Program-made: the position numbers and the translations under genes | Notes under the pieces: model-generated | Database searches by the model: none | Seen by the model: the letters and a program-made list of their open reading frames with translations, nothing else | Told to the model about the DNA's origin: nothing | Assembly: GCF_004000885.1 (NCBI RefSeq) | Contig: NZ_BIMC01000002.1 | Span: forward strand, 1-64,000 | From: Paenibacillus glucanolyticus NBRC 15330 | GTDB taxonomy: Bacteria > Bacillota > Bacilli > Paenibacillales > Paenibacillaceae | DNA length: 64,000 bases | Direction: 5' to 3' | Shown here: in pieces, positions 8,022 to 17,218 of the stretch | Position numbering within the stretch: position 1 is the first letter of the stretch | Layout of the letters: every line of letters starts with the position of its first letter

Positions 8022-8915
8022 TCAGAATTGATCCCAGCCGTTTCCGATCAGTTGACGCTGCAAGAAGGGCAACTGCTGCTGCTGTTGGATGAATTGTTGC
8101 CGCTCCTGTTCTCGTAATTGCTGCTGCGAGCGAAGCTGCTCTTGCTCTTGAGCCTGCGTTCGCTGTGGATCAGCAGCATACGCTCCATGCTGCGGTTGTT
8201 CCTGTGCCTGAAATTGCTGCTGGAACAACTGCTGCTGTTGCTGCTGTTGATATTGCTGCTGCTGTTGCTGCAGCAGCTCATAGTCACGGTTCACAGGGCT
8301 TCCTTGATGGTAGTAGTGCTGGTTGTGATGTGACGGGTGCTGCTGCTGATGCATCGTCTGGCCCTGCACCTCCCCTTGGTGCATGCAGTTCTTAGGCGGC
8401 CCGATTACAATCGTATCGGTAATAGGAGCGAAAGTCTCTTTCACTTTGGCTTCATCCAGGCAATACGTATGGGCGAAGACATTGGCCGGGGTTAATCTGA
8501 AGAGGTCGGAGCCAGGAATGAATTCAGGCACAGGCGCATCAAAGATGGCTAACAGATGGGTATTGTCAGCCGTCGCCATTTCATAATGCCACCAGCCTTG
8601 AGGCACAAGCGCGACCTGACCCGGCAAGACCGGGAAGTTCAGCAGCTCCTTGGTGAACGGATTAATGATGGAGACGATGGCCGCTCCGGAAATGACATAC
8701 ACCAACTCGGATGCATTCTGATGAGTATGCGGTTCGACCACATTTCCGGTGCTGAGATGAATATCCAGCAGAGAAGCGTTGCCGAGCGTGTTCAATTCTT
8801 TTACCGAGAGTGAATTAATATAGTTTTGATTGTCTTTTTTGAAAATTTGGTTATTGTTCAGATCATAAGTATAACGAACAGATGGAGAGGTGAAATCCAT
8901 ATAAGAGACTGCCAC
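8022..8915 (-). CDS. Cupin-domain protein with long glutamine-rich tail
   Basis: A 297-aa protein. Residues about 30-150 form a single cupin: metal motif 1 is HTHQNASELVYVISG (His-x-His...Glu) and motif 2 is GQVALVPQGWWH. From about residue 185 to the end the chain is dominated by Gln (runs of seven to eight), with His, Glu and Arg, and no hydrophobic core. GTG start at 8915 after a weak AGGAA site. The cupin could be a metal-dependent enzyme or a structural domain. Single-cupin proteins with sticky Gln/His tails fit a spore coat or envelope role, but this is inference. The tail's DNA is a CAG/CTG-rich repeat prone to slippage. It stands alone between a terminator and the MFS gene. Confidence 0.85.
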   Translation of the reverse strand: MAVSYMDFTSPSVRYTYDLNNNQIFKKDNQNYINSLSVKELNTLGNASLLDIHLSTGNVVEPHTHQNASELVYVISGAAIVSIINPFTKELLNFPVLPGQVALVPQGWWHYEMATADNTHLLAIFDAPVPEFIPGSDLFRLTPANVFAHTYCLDEAKVKETFAPITDTIVIGPPKNCMHQGEVQGQTMHQQQHPSHHNQHYYHQGSPVNRDYELLQQQQQQYQQQQQQQLFQQQFQAQEQPQHGAYAADPQRTQAQEQEQLRSQQQLREQERQQFIQQQQQLPFLQRQLIGNGWDQF

Positions 8916-9012
8916 GGTGATTCCTGCCCTTCATAATGTAATAGGCGTTGACCCATAGGATACGTTATTCGGATGGGCAAACATCCGTGAGCCCATTTTC
9001 GACAAGGCGGCA

Positions 9013-9041
9013 GCAAGCCACCCGTTAGCCGGGTGGCTTGC
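9013..9041. terminator. Strong hairpin downstream of the MFS gene
   Basis: GCAAGCCACCC (9013-9023) pairs perfectly with GGGTGGCTTGC (9031-9041) around a 7-base loop. It lies about 35 bases after the MFS stop on the minus strand. No convincing T-run follows on either strand, so it may be a weak terminator or an mRNA-stabilising hairpin. Confidence 0.45.
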
Positions 9042-9076
9042 AATAATGTAATAGGAAGGGGGAAGCACCTTACCTG

Positions 9077-10246
9077 TCAGGTCGATTGTGGCAGCAGCGC
9101 TCTTTTACCGGCAGCGAAACTGATAAGTCCGGCTGCGAGACCAAGAGCGAGCACAACTCCTCCGAGCCATGGATGGTATTGAAGCGTGGATGTCGTGTTT
9201 AACATGAAGCCCCCTGCACCCGCTCCTGCAGCTAACCCGAAGTGAACAACAGAGGTGTTCAGGCTGAGAATCAAATTGGAAGAGCCCGGTGCCCGCTGGA
9301 TAAAATAACTCTGGACAGCGGGACCTGCCGCAAACATGGACAGTACCATGATGCTTATCAGCATGAGTCCAATGAGCGACTTGCCCGAGAGCAGCGGGAG
9401 AAGAGCAAATACCCCAATATGAATGAGTGTACTGAGAGTGATCACCCTGGGTGGCCCAAACCGGTCGATAGCATACCCACCCAGCTTGGAGCCGATAGCC
9501 CCAAAGAGACCGAATACCAGCATCATGAGACTGATGCTTGAGGGCTTGATATGAAAAATATCCTGGATAAACGGGGTAATGTACGTGAACAGCACCGAAT
9601 TGCCGGATTCCCGGAAGAAGGTGAGAAACAGGGCGCTCAGGATCACTATACTTCCCAGCACTTTGAACTGCTGATGAAAGGGAACGGCCGCGTCCCCTTC
9701 GACATCCGGCAGGAGCTTGGCAAGGACAAAGGCAACCAACAGAGTGAGCAGAGCCAGCAGCAGGAAGATGGATTGCCAGTTCAGCATATTGGTTATCGTG
9801 ATGCCAATCGGAACTCCAAGCACCATGGCGCTGCTGAACCCGAGAACGATGGTACCGATCGCACGGCCCAATTTATCCGGGGGTACCAATTTGGCTGCGG
9901 TTCCCATTGCGGCAACGAGATACACCCCTGAGCTAATCCCCAGGATGATGCGGGAACCCATAAGCAGCCATACATGGCTGCTGGCATAGGATGCGAGACT
10001 GCCGACAATGAACAACAGAAGCGAGCCGAGCAGCACCTTTTTACGGTTGATTTGCGATGTGAGCGAAACCAGAAACGGTGTCCCGATGGCAAAGGCAAGT
10101 GAATACGCGGTGATTAACTGACCGGCAAGCGCCAGTGAAATATGGAGATCGTCTGCGATTGCATACAGGATACCCGAGACGACCAGTTCAGAGGTGGCGG
10201 TAAGAAAGACACCAAGCGCTAATAAATATATCGTGAATGGTTTCAT
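9077..10246 (-). CDS. MFS transporter, DHA1/AraJ-like exporter
   Basis: A 389-aa, 12-helix major facilitator of the drug:H+ antiporter/arabinose-efflux type. The first helix (MKPFTIYLLALGVFLTATSE), the motif-A-like loop between helices 2 and 3 (SLTSQINRKKVLLG) and the motif-C-like glycine-rich helix 5 (GVPIGITI) are visible. Length is normal. ATG start at 10246 with AAGGG upstream. It is divergent from the HxlR regulator at 10446, 199 bases away; such HxlR-MFS pairs commonly control efflux or stress export. Substrate unknown; likely a small organic molecule or drug. Confidence 0.87.
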   Translation of the reverse strand: MKPFTIYLLALGVFLTATSELVVSGILYAIADDLHISLALAGQLITAYSLAFAIGTPFLVSLTSQINRKKVLLGSLLLFIVGSLASYASSHVWLLMGSRIILGISSGVYLVAAMGTAAKLVPPDKLGRAIGTIVLGFSSAMVLGVPIGITITNMLNWQSIFLLLALLTLLVAFVLAKLLPDVEGDAAVPFHQQFKVLGSIVILSALFLTFFRESGNSVLFTYITPFIQDIFHIKPSSISLMMLVFGLFGAIGSKLGGYAIDRFGPPRVITLSTLIHIGVFALLPLLSGKSLIGLMLISIMVLSMFAAGPAVQSYFIQRAPGSSNLILSLNTSVVHFGLAAGAGAGGFMLNTTSTLQYHPWLGGVVLALGLAAGLISFAAGKRALLPQST

Positions 10247-10445
10247 GTAAATTCATCCCTTCGGTTATGGCATCCGGTCTTGCGAATCATGGCTAGCACA
10301 TGCTGCAGCCGGTTTAGGAAATGCTCGAGATCTCGTTGTGTTTGTATTATAAGCAGAGCACATATATTATGTAAGAAGGCAAAGCAATTGGACATTATCC
10401 AAACATTTTGATTAACTTACTATTCGTAAGCGGTGGGGTGAGGCT

Positions 10446-10790
10446 GTGGAACCCGTTAGGGAAGAGTTTCAGGAAAAGCCAGCGTTCAATCATATCTGTT
10501 CGGTGCTGCAAATTCTTGGTGCCAAATGGGCGTTTCTTGTCATCGCGCAGTTATCCCAAGGACCGAAACGCTTTAACCAGCTTCATCGGGATGCAGCTAT
10601 CATCAAGACACAATCCTTAACGGATGTGCTTCGACATTTGGAAGGCAGCGGTATCGTAAGGCGCGAGGTTTTCCCTACGGTGCCCGTGTCCGTGGAGTAT
10701 TCCTTGACGGAGAAGGGGATGGATTTTCTGGACTCTTTGAAGGAAATGGAGAAGTGGGCGGAAAAATGGGGCGTGGAGCAATCCTCATAA
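10446..10790 (+). CDS. HxlR family transcriptional regulator
   Basis: A 114-aa winged-helix regulator of the HxlR/MarR-like class. Recognisable segments are ICSVLQILGAKWAFLVIAQL (first helices), the FNQLHRDAAIIKTQSLTDVL recognition region and the C-terminal beta wing and helix (YSLTEKGMDFLDSLKEMEKW). GTG start preceded by GGTGGGGTGAGG. Family members sense aldehydes, thiol oxidation or electrophiles, often through an N-terminal cysteine; here Cys lies in HICSVL near residue 18. Its position, divergent from the MFS gene, suggests it controls that exporter. A terminator follows at 10822-10867. Confidence 0.9.
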   Translation: MEPVREEFQEKPAFNHICSVLQILGAKWAFLVIAQLSQGPKRFNQLHRDAAIIKTQSLTDVLRHLEGSGIVRREVFPTVPVSVEYSLTEKGMDFLDSLKEMEKWAEKWGVEQSS

Positions 10791-10821
10791 GGTTGATAAG
10801 TGAAACGATACGGAGTTTAAG

Positions 10822-10867
10822 AACTCATTTCTTGTTGTTGATGACAGGAAATGAGTTTTCTTTTTTT
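10822..10867 (+). terminator. Intrinsic terminator of the HxlR gene
   Basis: AACTCATTTC (10822-10831) pairs with GAAATGAGTT (10848-10857), followed by TTCTTTTTTTT. It separates the HxlR gene from the AraC sensor-regulator. Confidence 0.85.
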
Positions 10868-10935
10868 TGAGAATTTCGTATTCTTATAGATAACATTTTC
10901 AGATCTGGAATGAAGTGATGGGGAGGGGCTGCCGC

Positions 10936-13209
10936 TTGCGAATCCATAAGATTAACCTGCTGACCAAGCTGTTGATTTCCTATTTGCTTGTCCTGATGTT
11001 TCCCGTGATTGTCATCCTGTGTTATTACTATCCCTATTCGGCAGACGTAGTGAAAGAGAAGGAGATGGACTGGAATGCGCATATTACGGAACAGTTCATG
11101 ACATCAATGGATACCTTTACCCGGTATGTGTACAATCTGCCGTTTGAGCTGGTACAGAATCGGGAGTTCAAGATGTACAAAGCGGAGGAAAGTGACTACC
11201 AGCGGGTCATCATCGCCAATGAGATGAAAAAATACAATGCAACCGATGCGTTTATTTACAACACCTTGCTGTATGTGAAGAACATCGGTTATTTGTTTTC
11301 TAAAACTGGAAGCGCATACAGCATGGAGGATCTCTCCATTCCTGGGGTCGGCTATTATTATGAAAACTGGGAGCACCAAGATATGATACAGACCCTGAAT
11401 GATCTCAAAGCCCCTATCGTCCGGCCGGTTGAGAATGTGGTTGTGCCTGGCAACAATCGTGTCAGAATGCTGACCTTTGTGCAGCCGCTTCCGGTAGGAG
11501 GCACCCATTCGCCCGGAGTCGTTATGATTATGGTTAAGGAAGATACGATTGTCCGCATGATGAAGTCTGTTTCGGAGATTTATAGCGGCGATTTCTTTGT
11601 GTTTGACGGCCAGGGAAGGAGATTGGTTTCTTCCAATGAGACGTCCTACCAGTCTTCCGATGATTTCCGGGCGCTTGTGCAGGGCATAGGGGAGGAGCGT
11701 TCTCCCACCTCCGGCATCTACGCGATCAGTGGATCGGACTATCTGGTATCCCACTCGGTTTCAGACAAGAACGGCTGGAAATATGTCAGTCTGCTGCCTG
11801 TATCCCAATCTCTGAAGGGCATTCGAACGATACAGCTGAACACGGTTGTTCTTGTCGGGCTGATTCTGCTGCTCGAAGTGTTCATCATCTATGTATCCAT
11901 CCGTAAAAATTATCAGCCGATTCGGCGTCTGGTTGATCTCGCTGTTCATGTCTTCGAGCCGCAGGAGCGAAGGCCGATGAATGAAATCGATACGATCAAG
12001 TACACGCTGGAGGAGCTTTCACAAGCGAATAGCAAGCTGGACGAGCATGTGAAGGGATCCTTGCCGATCATGCGGGACAACCTGCTGTTCGAGCTGGTGA
12101 GCGGGCAATATGCAGACTGGGAGGAATGGGAACAGGAAGCCGGAAGGATAGGCATTAGGTTTAAATATGAACACTTTACGGTTGCCGTGGTATGCTGTGA
12201 ATCGGATGCCGGAGCAACCGAGAAGATCTTGGCGTGCTGCCGCAAATACGAAGAGCTGCTGCCGGACGGGGTGCAGACCTTCTTCTTCAAGAGCATCTAT
12301 CAGCATGAGCTGATTCTGGCAAGCTCCCATGAGAGTGATTTCCCCCTCGAATCCTGTCTTGAAAGCATGCAAGAGTCATTGTTGAAGCACAATGGACTGC
12401 GAACGGTGATTGGCATCGGCAAACCTGTACGAGCACGATCACCGGTGGATATTCATGTGTCGTACCTGCAGGCGCTTCGGACGGCGGAGTTTCTGCGGAT
12501 ACGCAAAACCGGTTCGGTGCTGATATTTGATGACATGGAAATTCCCCAATCTGGCGCCGTATCCTATTTTGCCGAATTTCTGCAGTCGCTTGAGCTCTCG
12601 ATTCTGAAGAATGATGCCGTGATGCTGGCTTCCTTGTCGGAGCGTATGATCGGGTATTTAAGCAATGACAGTTTACCGCCGCATATGATCCGAAGTGTAT
12701 ACCTGAACACGGTTACCGTTATCTTCAACGGGCTCCAGCGGTTCCGTCATGATGATCAGAGCCTCTTGCGGCTGACCGATGCCGCGTTCAAACATCGCTA
12801 TACGCTGGAGCAGATGATCGGAATCATCCGGGAAAGCTGTACCAAGCTGTGCGATATGATCAGCGAGACGCTGCCGCTTGCCCGTCCGGCTACCCAAGAG
12901 GCGATTCTATCCATCATTGCGGAAAAAGGAATGGATCCGAACTGCTCGCTGCAGATGATGGCCGATTATTTTGATATGTCGGTCTCCAACTTCAGCCATC
13001 ATTTTAAGAAAACGATGGGGCAAAATTTTAAAGAGTACATTGATCAGCTTCGGATTCAAAAATCCATTCAGCTTCTGCGAGACAGCGAAGAGACGCTTGA
13101 AGCTATATCTCAACAGGTGGGGTACACCAGCACCTCGAGTTTTATCCGCTCCTTCAAGAAGATGGTGGGTACAACGCCCGGACAATATCGGAATACACAT
13201 AAAGCCTGA
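10936..13209 (+). CDS. AraC-family regulator with extracytoplasmic sensor domain (YtdP-like)
   Basis: A 757-aa membrane-bound one-component regulator. A helix at about residues 12-35 and another near 295-320 flank an extracellular Cache/dCache-like sensor. A HAMP-like linker and a cytoplasmic middle domain follow, and the last 100 residues are an AraC double helix-turn-helix (MMADYFDMSVSNFSHHFKK and ISQQVGYTSTSSFIRSFKK). I prefer TTG 10936, which has GGGAGGGG about eight bases upstream; ATG 10915/10918 are in frame but have no ribosome site. It directly precedes the lipoprotein-LplB-LplC importer at 13548-17015 and probably activates it on sensing an oligosaccharide, as in the B. subtilis ytdP-ytcQ-lpl region. 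The ligand is not deducible. Confidence 0.88.
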   Translation: MRIHKINLLTKLLISYLLVLMFPVIVILCYYYPYSADVVKEKEMDWNAHITEQFMTSMDTFTRYVYNLPFELVQNREFKMYKAEESDYQRVIIANEMKKYNATDAFIYNTLLYVKNIGYLFSKTGSAYSMEDLSIPGVGYYYENWEHQDMIQTLNDLKAPIVRPVENVVVPGNNRVRMLTFVQPLPVGGTHSPGVVMIMVKEDTIVRMMKSVSEIYSGDFFVFDGQGRRLVSSNETSYQSSDDFRALVQGIGEERSPTSGIYAISGSDYLVSHSVSDKNGWKYVSLLPVSQSLKGIRTIQLNTVVLVGLILLLEVFIIYVSIRKNYQPIRRLVDLAVHVFEPQERRPMNEIDTIKYTLEELSQANSKLDEHVKGSLPIMRDNLLFELVSGQYADWEEWEQEAGRIGIRFKYEHFTVAVVCCESDAGATEKILACCRKYEELLPDGVQTFFFKSIYQHELILASSHESDFPLESCLESMQESLLKHNGLRTVIGIGKPVRARSPVDIHVSYLQALRTAEFLRIRKTGSVLIFDDMEIPQSGAVSYFAEFLQSLELSILKNDAVMLASLSERMIGYLSNDSLPPHMIRSVYLNTVTVIFNGLQRFRHDDQSLLRLTDAAFKHRYTLEQMIGIIRESCTKLCDMISETLPLARPATQEAILSIIAEKGMDPNCSLQMMADYFDMSVSNFSHHFKKTMGQNFKEYIDQLRIQKSIQLLRDSEETLEAISQQVGYTSTSSFIRSFKKMVGTTPGQYRNTHKA

Positions 13210-13212
13210 ACG

Positions 13213-13261
13213 AAAGACCGTTGATGCCGAGATCCACGGCAGCCTCCAAGCGGTCTTTTTG
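13213..13261 (+). terminator. Intrinsic terminator of the AraC sensor gene
   Basis: AAAGACCG (13213-13220) pairs with CGGTCTTT (13251-13258), with an inner TGCCG/CGGCA pairing and a trailing T-run. The remaining gap to 13548 holds the importer's promoter region. Confidence 0.75.
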
Positions 13262-13393
13262 TAAACTTATGCCCTTATATTCCGCCTCGCACGATTTCTT
13301 TTCGAAGATGAAAGAGCTTCAATTTTTGAATATATGCAATATTTGAATCCTTCTGGCCGACAGGCAACGGGTGCGGTTGTTGATCCGATAAAT

Positions 13394-13408
13394 ATAAGCG
13401 CTTTCAAA
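13394..13408 (-). promoter_or_regulatory. Candidate cre (CcpA) site upstream of the LplABC-like importer
   Basis: Read on the minus strand, TTGAAAGCGCTTATA matches the Gram-positive cre consensus WTGNAANCGNNNNCA except at one position. It lies about 150 bases upstream of the importer's first start codon, consistent with glucose repression of a sugar uptake operon. Not proven by sequence alone. Confidence 0.45.
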
Positions 13409-13547
13409 AAATGAAGATCCTTAAAAAACTGTGCGTTTACGCAGCTCGTCACCTCCAATTAGAGTGAAATGTGTCCGCAGGCAAGGCGAAATTCAAGGCT
13501 GCAATCCCTATGGATCAGACCCACAAACTAAACCAGGAGGTAATGAA

Positions 13548-15164
13548 ATGAAGAAAAAGGTAAACGTTTTCATCTCTTTTATCGTCATCACTGCACTGCT
13601 GTTAACGGGATGCAGCGGAGCCGGAGACGACCATAACGAATCGGCGGAATCGCCCGGAGACGCATCAGGCAAGAAAGTGAAGTTGACAGCTCTTATTACC
13701 AAGCATCCCCTTACGAAACCTCTTGCTGAAATGGAATGGCTGCAGAAGGTTGAGGAAGCGGCAGGCGTGGAGATCGAATGGCAGGAAATCACGGCCGACT
13801 GGGGACAGAAAAAAGGAACGATGCTTGCCAGCGGCGATACCCCCGATCTGTTCATCGGGCCGAACGTCATTACAGATGCCGATTTCGCCCAGTTCCAGGG
13901 ACTGTTCCAGGATCTGTCCAGTATGCTGGATCAGGCACCCAACGTACAGACTATGTTTAATGAAAAACCGGATACCAAAGTGATTGCAACGCAGTCTGAC
14001 GGCAAAATATACGGTCTCCCGAAATATCAGCGGTTCTGGCCGGCCTCGGCCAGCAGGCAATTCATTAACCAGCAGTGGCTGGATAACCTCGGACTTGGCA
14101 TGCCGACAACGTGGGATGAATTGTATGAAGTGCTCGTGGCATTCAAAGAGAAGGATGCCAACGGCAATGGCAACCCGAATGACGAGATCCCGATGGATTG
14201 GCCGGGAGGCATCGGCGGATACTTTAATCCTGCTGTTCTTCTCGGAAGCATGGGCATCACGCTGACGGACGGCAGCGGGCAGGGCTATTTTGTGGAAGAT
14301 GGGCAAGTGAAGAATTTTCTGACCGATGATCGGTACAAAACGATGGTTTTGTTCCTGAACAAGCTGTACAAGGCAGGGCTGATCAATCCGGAAGTGTTCA
14401 CCCATGATTATACAAAATATCAATCTATCGCCCGCGGTGAAGGAGACACGGCCAAGGTTGGCTTCACCTGGGGATGGGTTGCCTCCGACCGTTTCGGTGA
14501 GCAGCTGGCACCGCAGTATGCCTCCATGCCGCAGCTCAAAGCATTCGCGGATTACAACGGGAAGCTGTCATGGAGCTATGACTATTACTCCCTGAATTAT
14601 GGGCCGAACCATATCGTCATGTCCGCCAAGACCAAGAACAAGGAAGCGGCCATGAGATTCATTAATGAGTTATATGCGCCTGAGGTGGGAATGCAGGTGC
14701 TGTTTGGCTCCATCGGTCCCAATATTAAAGATAACGGTGACGGTACATATGCCGTTCTGCCTCCAGCTGATGCCAAGATGGACCCGGGCACATGGAAATG
14801 GACCTCGACGATGGCGGATAACGGTGCTTTCTATATACCGGATTCCTTAAAGCTGACACTCGGTACCGATATGCAGGAGGTGCTGGGACAATCGGAGCCA
14901 CTGGAGCCTGCATTAGAGGTTGACCCTGACAAGGATGTATTCCCCGGCATGTTCATCAAATATTCCACCATCGACAACAACACCATGAGCCTGAACAACA
15001 CCAACGTGATGAACCTGGCAGAATCCAGCTTTGCGAAATGGGTAACCAAGGGCGGCGTGGAAGCGGAGTGGGATTCGTATATCAAGGAGAGCCAGAAGGC
15101 TGGCCTGAAGCAGAATCTTGAGATTATGCAGAAATATTATGATGATTACATGAATCAAAACTAG
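13548..15164 (+). CDS. Extracellular sugar-binding lipoprotein (LplA/YtcQ-like)
   Basis: A 538-aa solute-binding lipoprotein. The signal peptide ends in LLTGC (Cys at about residue 21), followed by an acidic/Ser linker. The mature chain is a large two-lobed SBP_bac type 1 fold, with typical segments such as MLASGDTPDLFIG and NPNDEIPMDWPGG. Length above 500 residues is usual for the LplA/YtcQ group, which feeds oligosaccharides to LplB/LplC permeases. The open frame extends back to 13431, but the real start is ATG 13548 with AGGAGG eight bases before it. The two permeases follow at once. No ATPase gene is nearby, as is usual for this group, which shares an MsmX-type ATPase. Confidence 0.9.
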   Translation: MKKKVNVFISFIVITALLLTGCSGAGDDHNESAESPGDASGKKVKLTALITKHPLTKPLAEMEWLQKVEEAAGVEIEWQEITADWGQKKGTMLASGDTPDLFIGPNVITDADFAQFQGLFQDLSSMLDQAPNVQTMFNEKPDTKVIATQSDGKIYGLPKYQRFWPASASRQFINQQWLDNLGLGMPTTWDELYEVLVAFKEKDANGNGNPNDEIPMDWPGGIGGYFNPAVLLGSMGITLTDGSGQGYFVEDGQVKNFLTDDRYKTMVLFLNKLYKAGLINPEVFTHDYTKYQSIARGEGDTAKVGFTWGWVASDRFGEQLAPQYASMPQLKAFADYNGKLSWSYDYYSLNYGPNHIVMSAKTKNKEAAMRFINELYAPEVGMQVLFGSIGPNIKDNGDGTYAVLPPADAKMDPGTWKWTSTMADNGAFYIPDSLKLTLGTDMQEVLGQSEPLEPALEVDPDKDVFPGMFIKYSTIDNNTMSLNNTNVMNLAESSFAKWVTKGGVEAEWDSYIKESQKAGLKQNLEIMQKYYDDYMNQN

Positions 15165-15174
15165 GAGGGAGGAT

Positions 15175-16086
15175 ATGGAATCCCGAAAAAGACGGAACAC
15201 CTTCAGACGTGATTATCAGCTGTGGATCATGATTTTTCCGGCTATCATCGTCATCCTGCTGTTCAATTATATTCCCATGTACGGAATCCAGCTTGCATTC
15301 CGAGATTATGACTTCAGCCAAGGCTTGACCGGAGGCGAGTGGAGGGGGTTTGCCTATTTTCAGCAATTCATCGACAGCTACTTGTTCACGGATCTGATGC
15401 GAAATACGTTTCTAATCAGTCTGGCAACGATCGTGCTTGGTTTTCCGGCACCGATCCTGCTGGCATTGATCCTTAATCAGATTCGCAGAAAAAGAATGAA
15501 ACAGCTGATGCAGACAACAGTCTATTTGCCCCATTTCATATCCATCATCGTGCTGGTCGGCATGCTGAATGTGCTGTTATCCTCTGAGACCGGGGTTGTC
15601 GGCCATTTCATGAAGGCGCTGGGACTCGGTCATATTAATCTGCTGGCCTCCACCTCGACCTTTATCCCGGTGTATGTGCTCTCCGACATATGGCAGCACT
15701 GCGGATGGAACAGCATTATCTATCTCGCAGCCCTGTCCACCGTGGACCCCCAGCTGTATGATGCCGCCAAAATCGATGGAGCCAGCCGGTGGCAGACGAT
15801 CCGGTATGTCGACATACCTGCGCTCATACCAACCATCATCATCCTGTTTATTCTCAGCATGGGGAATATCCTTGGCACCGGCTTCGAGAAAATATTCCTG
15901 ATGCAGAATCCGCTGAACCTTCCTGTCTCTGAGGTCATTGCAACATACGTTTATAAAATTGGGATCATATCGAATCAATTCAGTTTGGCCTCGGCCATCG
16001 GCTTGTTTAATACACTCATCAATTTTGTATTCCTGTATGCGATGAACACCATCTCGAAGAGAATGTCCGAAACGAGCCTATTCTAA
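15175..16086 (+). CDS. Sugar ABC transporter permease LplB-like
   Basis: A 303-aa, six-helix permease of the CUT1 polysaccharide subgroup. The N-terminal segment RRDYQLWIMIFPAIIVILLF and the EAA loop (DAAKIDGASRWQTIRYVDIP) identify LplB-type proteins. ATG with GGAGGGAGG upstream, 10 bases after the lipoprotein stop. It pairs with the permease at 16110 to form the membrane channel. The energising ATPase must be encoded elsewhere. Confidence 0.91.
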   Translation: MESRKRRNTFRRDYQLWIMIFPAIIVILLFNYIPMYGIQLAFRDYDFSQGLTGGEWRGFAYFQQFIDSYLFTDLMRNTFLISLATIVLGFPAPILLALILNQIRRKRMKQLMQTTVYLPHFISIIVLVGMLNVLLSSETGVVGHFMKALGLGHINLLASTSTFIPVYVLSDIWQHCGWNSIIYLAALSTVDPQLYDAAKIDGASRWQTIRYVDIPALIPTIIILFILSMGNILGTGFEKIFLMQNPLNLPVSEVIATYVYKIGIISNQFSLASAIGLFNTLINFVFLYAMNTISKRMSETSLF

Positions 16087-16109
16087 TGCTTGGGAAAGGA
16101 GAAACGGTT

Positions 16110-17015
16110 GTGGAACATGAATATACCAGAAAGCGCGTCAATGGCAAGGAATTGATGTTCAGAATAACATTGGCATTTCTGTGTGCTTTTATTTTTCTTC
16201 TGGTCGCGTACCCGCTCTATTTTATCGTGATTGCTTCCTTCAGCGATTCCACGCTGGTGTCGACGGGGAAGGTCATGTTTATCCCCAAAAATATAAGTTT
16301 TTTCGGTTATCAGGAAATCTTCAAGGATATGCGGATCTGGACCGGCTATCGAAATACGTTGTTTTATACGGTCTTCGGCACCCTGATTAATATGCTGTTT
16401 ACGCTTCCGGCAGCGTATGTGCTGTCCAGAAAAGAGTTTCGTGCAAGGCGGATTATCATGTTGATTTTTGTCATTACGATGTTTTTCAACGGAGGGCTGA
16501 TCCCCACATACCTGCTGATGAAGGGGCTTGGTCTGACCAATACGATATGGGTGTTTATTCTCCCGTTTTCCGTGAATGTGTTCTATTTGATCATTGCCCG
16601 GACGTTTTTTGAGAACTCGCTGCCGCAGGAGCTGCACGAAGCGGCCGTCATGGACGGCTGCTCGCACTTCACCTTTTTTTTCAAAGTGGCGTTGCCGCTG
16701 TCCAAAGCCTTGGTATCCGTCATCGGGCTCTATTATTTGGTTGGGCACTGGAATGATTTCTTCACGGCCCTGATCTACATTCGGGATACGAAACTGCAGC
16801 CGCTGCAAATTGTTCTGCGGGACATTCTGCTATCGAATCAAGTATTCTCGAGCGGTGCGGGAACTGGGGGAGATGCAGGAGGATACGCTCAAAGATATGC
16901 TGACCAGATTAAGTATGGCGTCATTATTGTATCCACGCTTCCGATCCTGCTTATATATCCGTTTATGCAAAAATACTTCGAGAAAGGTGTTATGATCGGC
17001 TCTATCAAAGGGTAA
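16110..17015 (+). CDS. Sugar ABC transporter permease LplC/YtcP-like
   Basis: A 301-aa carbohydrate permease of the CUT1 family, the partner of the LplB-like protein. Six helices, EAA loop at HEAAVMDGCSHFTFFFKVALP, and the family ending YPFMQKYFEKGVMIGSIKG are present. I prefer GTG 16110 because AAAGGAG lies eight bases upstream; ATG 16086, overlapping the previous stop, lacks a ribosome site. Last gene of the operon, with a hairpin at 17052-17071 after it. Confidence 0.9.
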   Translation: MEHEYTRKRVNGKELMFRITLAFLCAFIFLLVAYPLYFIVIASFSDSTLVSTGKVMFIPKNISFFGYQEIFKDMRIWTGYRNTLFYTVFGTLINMLFTLPAAYVLSRKEFRARRIIMLIFVITMFFNGGLIPTYLLMKGLGLTNTIWVFILPFSVNVFYLIIARTFFENSLPQELHEAAVMDGCSHFTFFFKVALPLSKALVSVIGLYYLVGHWNDFFTALIYIRDTKLQPLQIVLRDILLSNQVFSSGAGTGGDAGGYAQRYADQIKYGVIIVSTLPILLIYPFMQKYFEKGVMIGSIKG

Positions 17016-17051
17016 CTGGTTACGAATACTTGCAGCTGCTGATAAGGACAG

Positions 17052-17071
17052 AGATCCCCTTCGGGGGATCT
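17052..17071 (+). terminator. Terminator hairpin after the LplC-like gene
   Basis: AGATCCCC (17052-17059) pairs with GGGGATCT (17064-17071) around a UUC-type loop, followed by the short T-rich TTGTCGTTC. It closes the importer operon. Confidence 0.6.
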
Positions 17072-17218
17072 TTGTCGTTCATGAGAATCACGGAAATTGC
17101 GAACAAGGGACGTACAGGTAACGATTAGCACCCTCGATATAACAAATGTCACCTTCAAAACAGCAGAAACATTTGTTACAATCTATCCAAATTGATGACG
17201 CTATAAGGAGTGGGAAGT

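Noticed and set aside
8118..8395. Plus-strand Leu- and Ala-rich frames opposite the cupin tail
   Set aside because: They mirror the CAG/CAA repeats of the cupin gene read on the other strand; the minus-strand cupin with its intact metal motifs is the real gene.
13431..13547. N-terminal extension of the sugar-binding lipoprotein
   Set aside because: The extension would bury the signal peptide behind 39 residues. ATG 13548 has a strong AGGAGG and restores a normal lipoprotein signal.
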